NCBI GenBank assembly: GCA_012960245.1
Contig: DUBO01000009.1
Location: 1-37,143 of the forward strand
Source: Candidatus Binatota bacterium
Lineage (GTDB): Bacteria > Desulfobacterota > Binatia > UBA1149
Length of the DNA stretch: 37,143 nt
Reading direction: 5' to 3'
This document shows positions 35,864 through 37,143 of this stretch, piece after piece (position 1 is the stretch's first letter; the number at the start of each line of letters is the position of its first letter). Both the position numbers and the translations under genes were made by a program. The notes below the pieces were generated by a model. It had not been told where the DNA came from. It searched no databases and saw only the letters and a list, made by a program, of their open reading frames with translations.

Positions 35864-37143
35864 CTAGGGCATGGTCGTGCTGGTAGTCGAGGTGGTGCTG
35901 CCCGGCGCAGCCTGCTCGGCCGCGGCGCCGACTATCCTGGACGGGCAATCCAGAATCACCTGCTGATTGACCACCAGCTGCATCACCATGAGCGCGTCAA
36001 GCGCGGTCACGCCGCCATTGCCGTTAAGGTCGCACAGGTGCAACGGGCACTCGACAGACCTGCCCACGGCGTAGGCAAGGATAACCGGAGCATCGGCTAT
36101 GCCCACCGAACCACTGCCGTCCGAGTCACCGCAGGGCAGCGAGCAAGTCGGGTACGAACAGAAGTCGCCGTTCACCTGGTTACCGTCGTCGCACTCCTCG
36201 CCCAGGTGGCCCTCCGGCTCACGCTCGCCGTTGCCGCAGCAGTCATCCACGTAGGATGCAGGATGACAATCACCTTCGTAGCAGGTTTCGCCGGTGGTAC
36301 AGCTGTTATCGTCGTTGCAAACAAGCGAGTTGTAGCTATGCATGCAGCCCGAATAAGGCTCATCGCTCATGCAGTAGTCGGTGGTGCACAGGTTGCCATC
36401 ATCGCAACTGACAACATCGGTCACACACCCACCTGACTCACAGCGTTCGTTCTCGGTGCACACGTCGTCATCGCTGCAATGGCGGGTGGTGTCGAACGTG
36501 TTGACGCAGCCGGTGTCACCAGTAGAAGCCGAATCGCAGGTGTCAGTCGTGCAGTCGTTCTTGTCGTCGCAGTCCTGGGCCGACGTGTCCGTACCCACGC
36601 AGGTACCCATACCGTTGCACTGATCGCCCGTCGTACAGGCGTCGCCGTCATCGCAGCCGGCAGTGTTGTACTGATCGACGGCGCATCCTGACTCCGTACA
36701 TATGTCGTCGGTGCAAGGGTTATCGTCGTTGCAGTAGTCGCCTGTGTAGTCATGCAAGCACTTGCCAGTCGTCGGGTCGCAAGTATCAACTGAACATTCG
36801 GCTTCATCGCTACCGCTACACGAAACGTCCATGCCCCCACTGACGCATTTCCCCGCCTCGCAATGATCCAGCAAAGTGCAGAGATCGTTGTCGAATTCGC
36901 AGCTATCGGTATTGTATGTGTACTTGCAGCCCTCGGCAGCATCGCAAGTGTAGTCGGTGCAAACATCGCCGTCGTCGCAGTTCAGAGAATCAACGTGCTC
37001 GCAGATACCCGCAGAGCACTCCGTTATGGTGCACTCGTTATCGTCGTCGCAGTCAGTGTCGTCTGCTACAAAGCCGTTGTCGGTGCATGCGCCCGCGCCG
37101 TCGCAGGTATCCTGCACCACGCACTCGCTACCAGCGTCGCCGC
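35864..37143 (-). CDS. Repetitive cysteine-rich, dockerin-like protein (N-terminal part beyond window)
   Basis: The visible C-terminal ~425 residues have no start in the window. They contain about ten repeats of a Cys/Asp-rich unit roughly 35-50 residues apart, with the core C-D-D-G-x-x-C-T-x-x-x-C (for example CDDGDVCTDYTC, CNDDNPCTDDIC, CDDGNLCTTDYC). Next is a DUF4215-like module (CCGNGEREP...EECDDGNQVNGDFC), known from myxobacterial cysteine-rich repeats. Two EF-hand-like dockerin repeats follow (DSDGSGSVGIADA and DLNGNGGVTALDA). A short Ala-rich linker and a tail STTSTTSTTMP end it. Many disulfides and calcium sites suggest an extracellular or outer-surface protein. No enzymatic domain is visible and I assign no function. 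It is the only clearly accessory gene here. Confidence 0.85.
   Translation of the reverse strand, partial: GDAGSECVVQDTCDGAGACTDNGFVADDTDCDDDNECTITECSAGICEHVDSLNCDDGDVCTDYTCDAAEGCKYTYNTDSCEFDNDLCTLLDHCEAGKCVSGGMDVSCSGSDEAECSVDTCDPTTGKCLHDYTGDYCNDDNPCTDDICTESGCAVDQYNTAGCDDGDACTTGDQCNGMGTCVGTDTSAQDCDDKNDCTTDTCDSASTGDTGCVNTFDTTRHCSDDDVCTENERCESGGCVTDVVSCDDGNLCTTDYCMSDEPYSGCMHSYNSLVCNDDNSCTTGETCYEGDCHPASYVDDCCGNGEREPEGHLGEECDDGNQVNGDFCSYPTCSLPCGDSDGSGSVGIADAPVILAYAVGRSVECPLHLCDLNGNGGVTALDALMVMQLVVNQQVILDCPSRIVGAAAEQAAPGSTTSTTSTTMP

Overview
The window is a gene-dense, GC-rich bacterial chromosome segment made almost entirely of housekeeping genes on the minus strand. The only plus-strand genes are a lipopolysaccharide-export permease pair (lptF, lptG). 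Three features point to an uncultured lineage of the old Deltaproteobacteria (Myxococcota, Binatota or Desulfobacterota relatives). These are the order tig-clpP-clpX-lon, the order rplM-rpsI-argC, and a large cysteine-rich secreted-type protein with a DUF4215-like module and a dockerin-like pair. That placement is inference; the sequence does not name a species.

Read in the direction of transcription (high to low coordinates), the left block runs from 23847 to 1 without a strand change. Four tRNA genes (Thr-UGU, Tyr-GUA, Gly-UCC, Thr-GGU) lead into tuf. Then come the S10 genes (rpsJ to rpsQ), the spc genes (rplN to rpmJ, with secY, adk and map but no infA) and the alpha genes (rpsM, rpsK, rpsD, rpoA, rplQ). 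The run continues with no strand change and no gap over 23 bases into argS, a SPOR-domain membrane protein, and trpE-trpD-trpC-trpF-trpB, where the left edge cuts trpB. trpG is not in this trp cluster. Many junctions are 4-base ATGA or GTGA overlaps, which implies translational coupling.

The middle holds rlmB (minus) divergent from lptF-lptG (plus). A good sigma-70-like promoter lies in front of lptF. lptG converges on argC.

The right block is again all minus strand: tRNA-Leu, tig, clpP, clpX, lon, tRNA-Val, tRNA-Asp, rplM, rpsI, argC. It combines protein folding and quality control with ribosomal proteins and an arginine-biosynthesis step. At the right edge is the C-terminal part of a repetitive cysteine-rich protein, cut by the window.

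No mobile element, CRISPR array, rRNA or phage gene is visible, and no gene-free stretch exceeds 300 bases. The least ordinary points are: the tRNA-tuf block joined directly to rpsJ; the trp cluster placed behind the ribosomal super-operon with no room for its own leader; candidate hairpins that occlude the argS and rplM ribosome-binding sites; and the cysteine-rich dockerin-like protein with a Ser/Thr tail.
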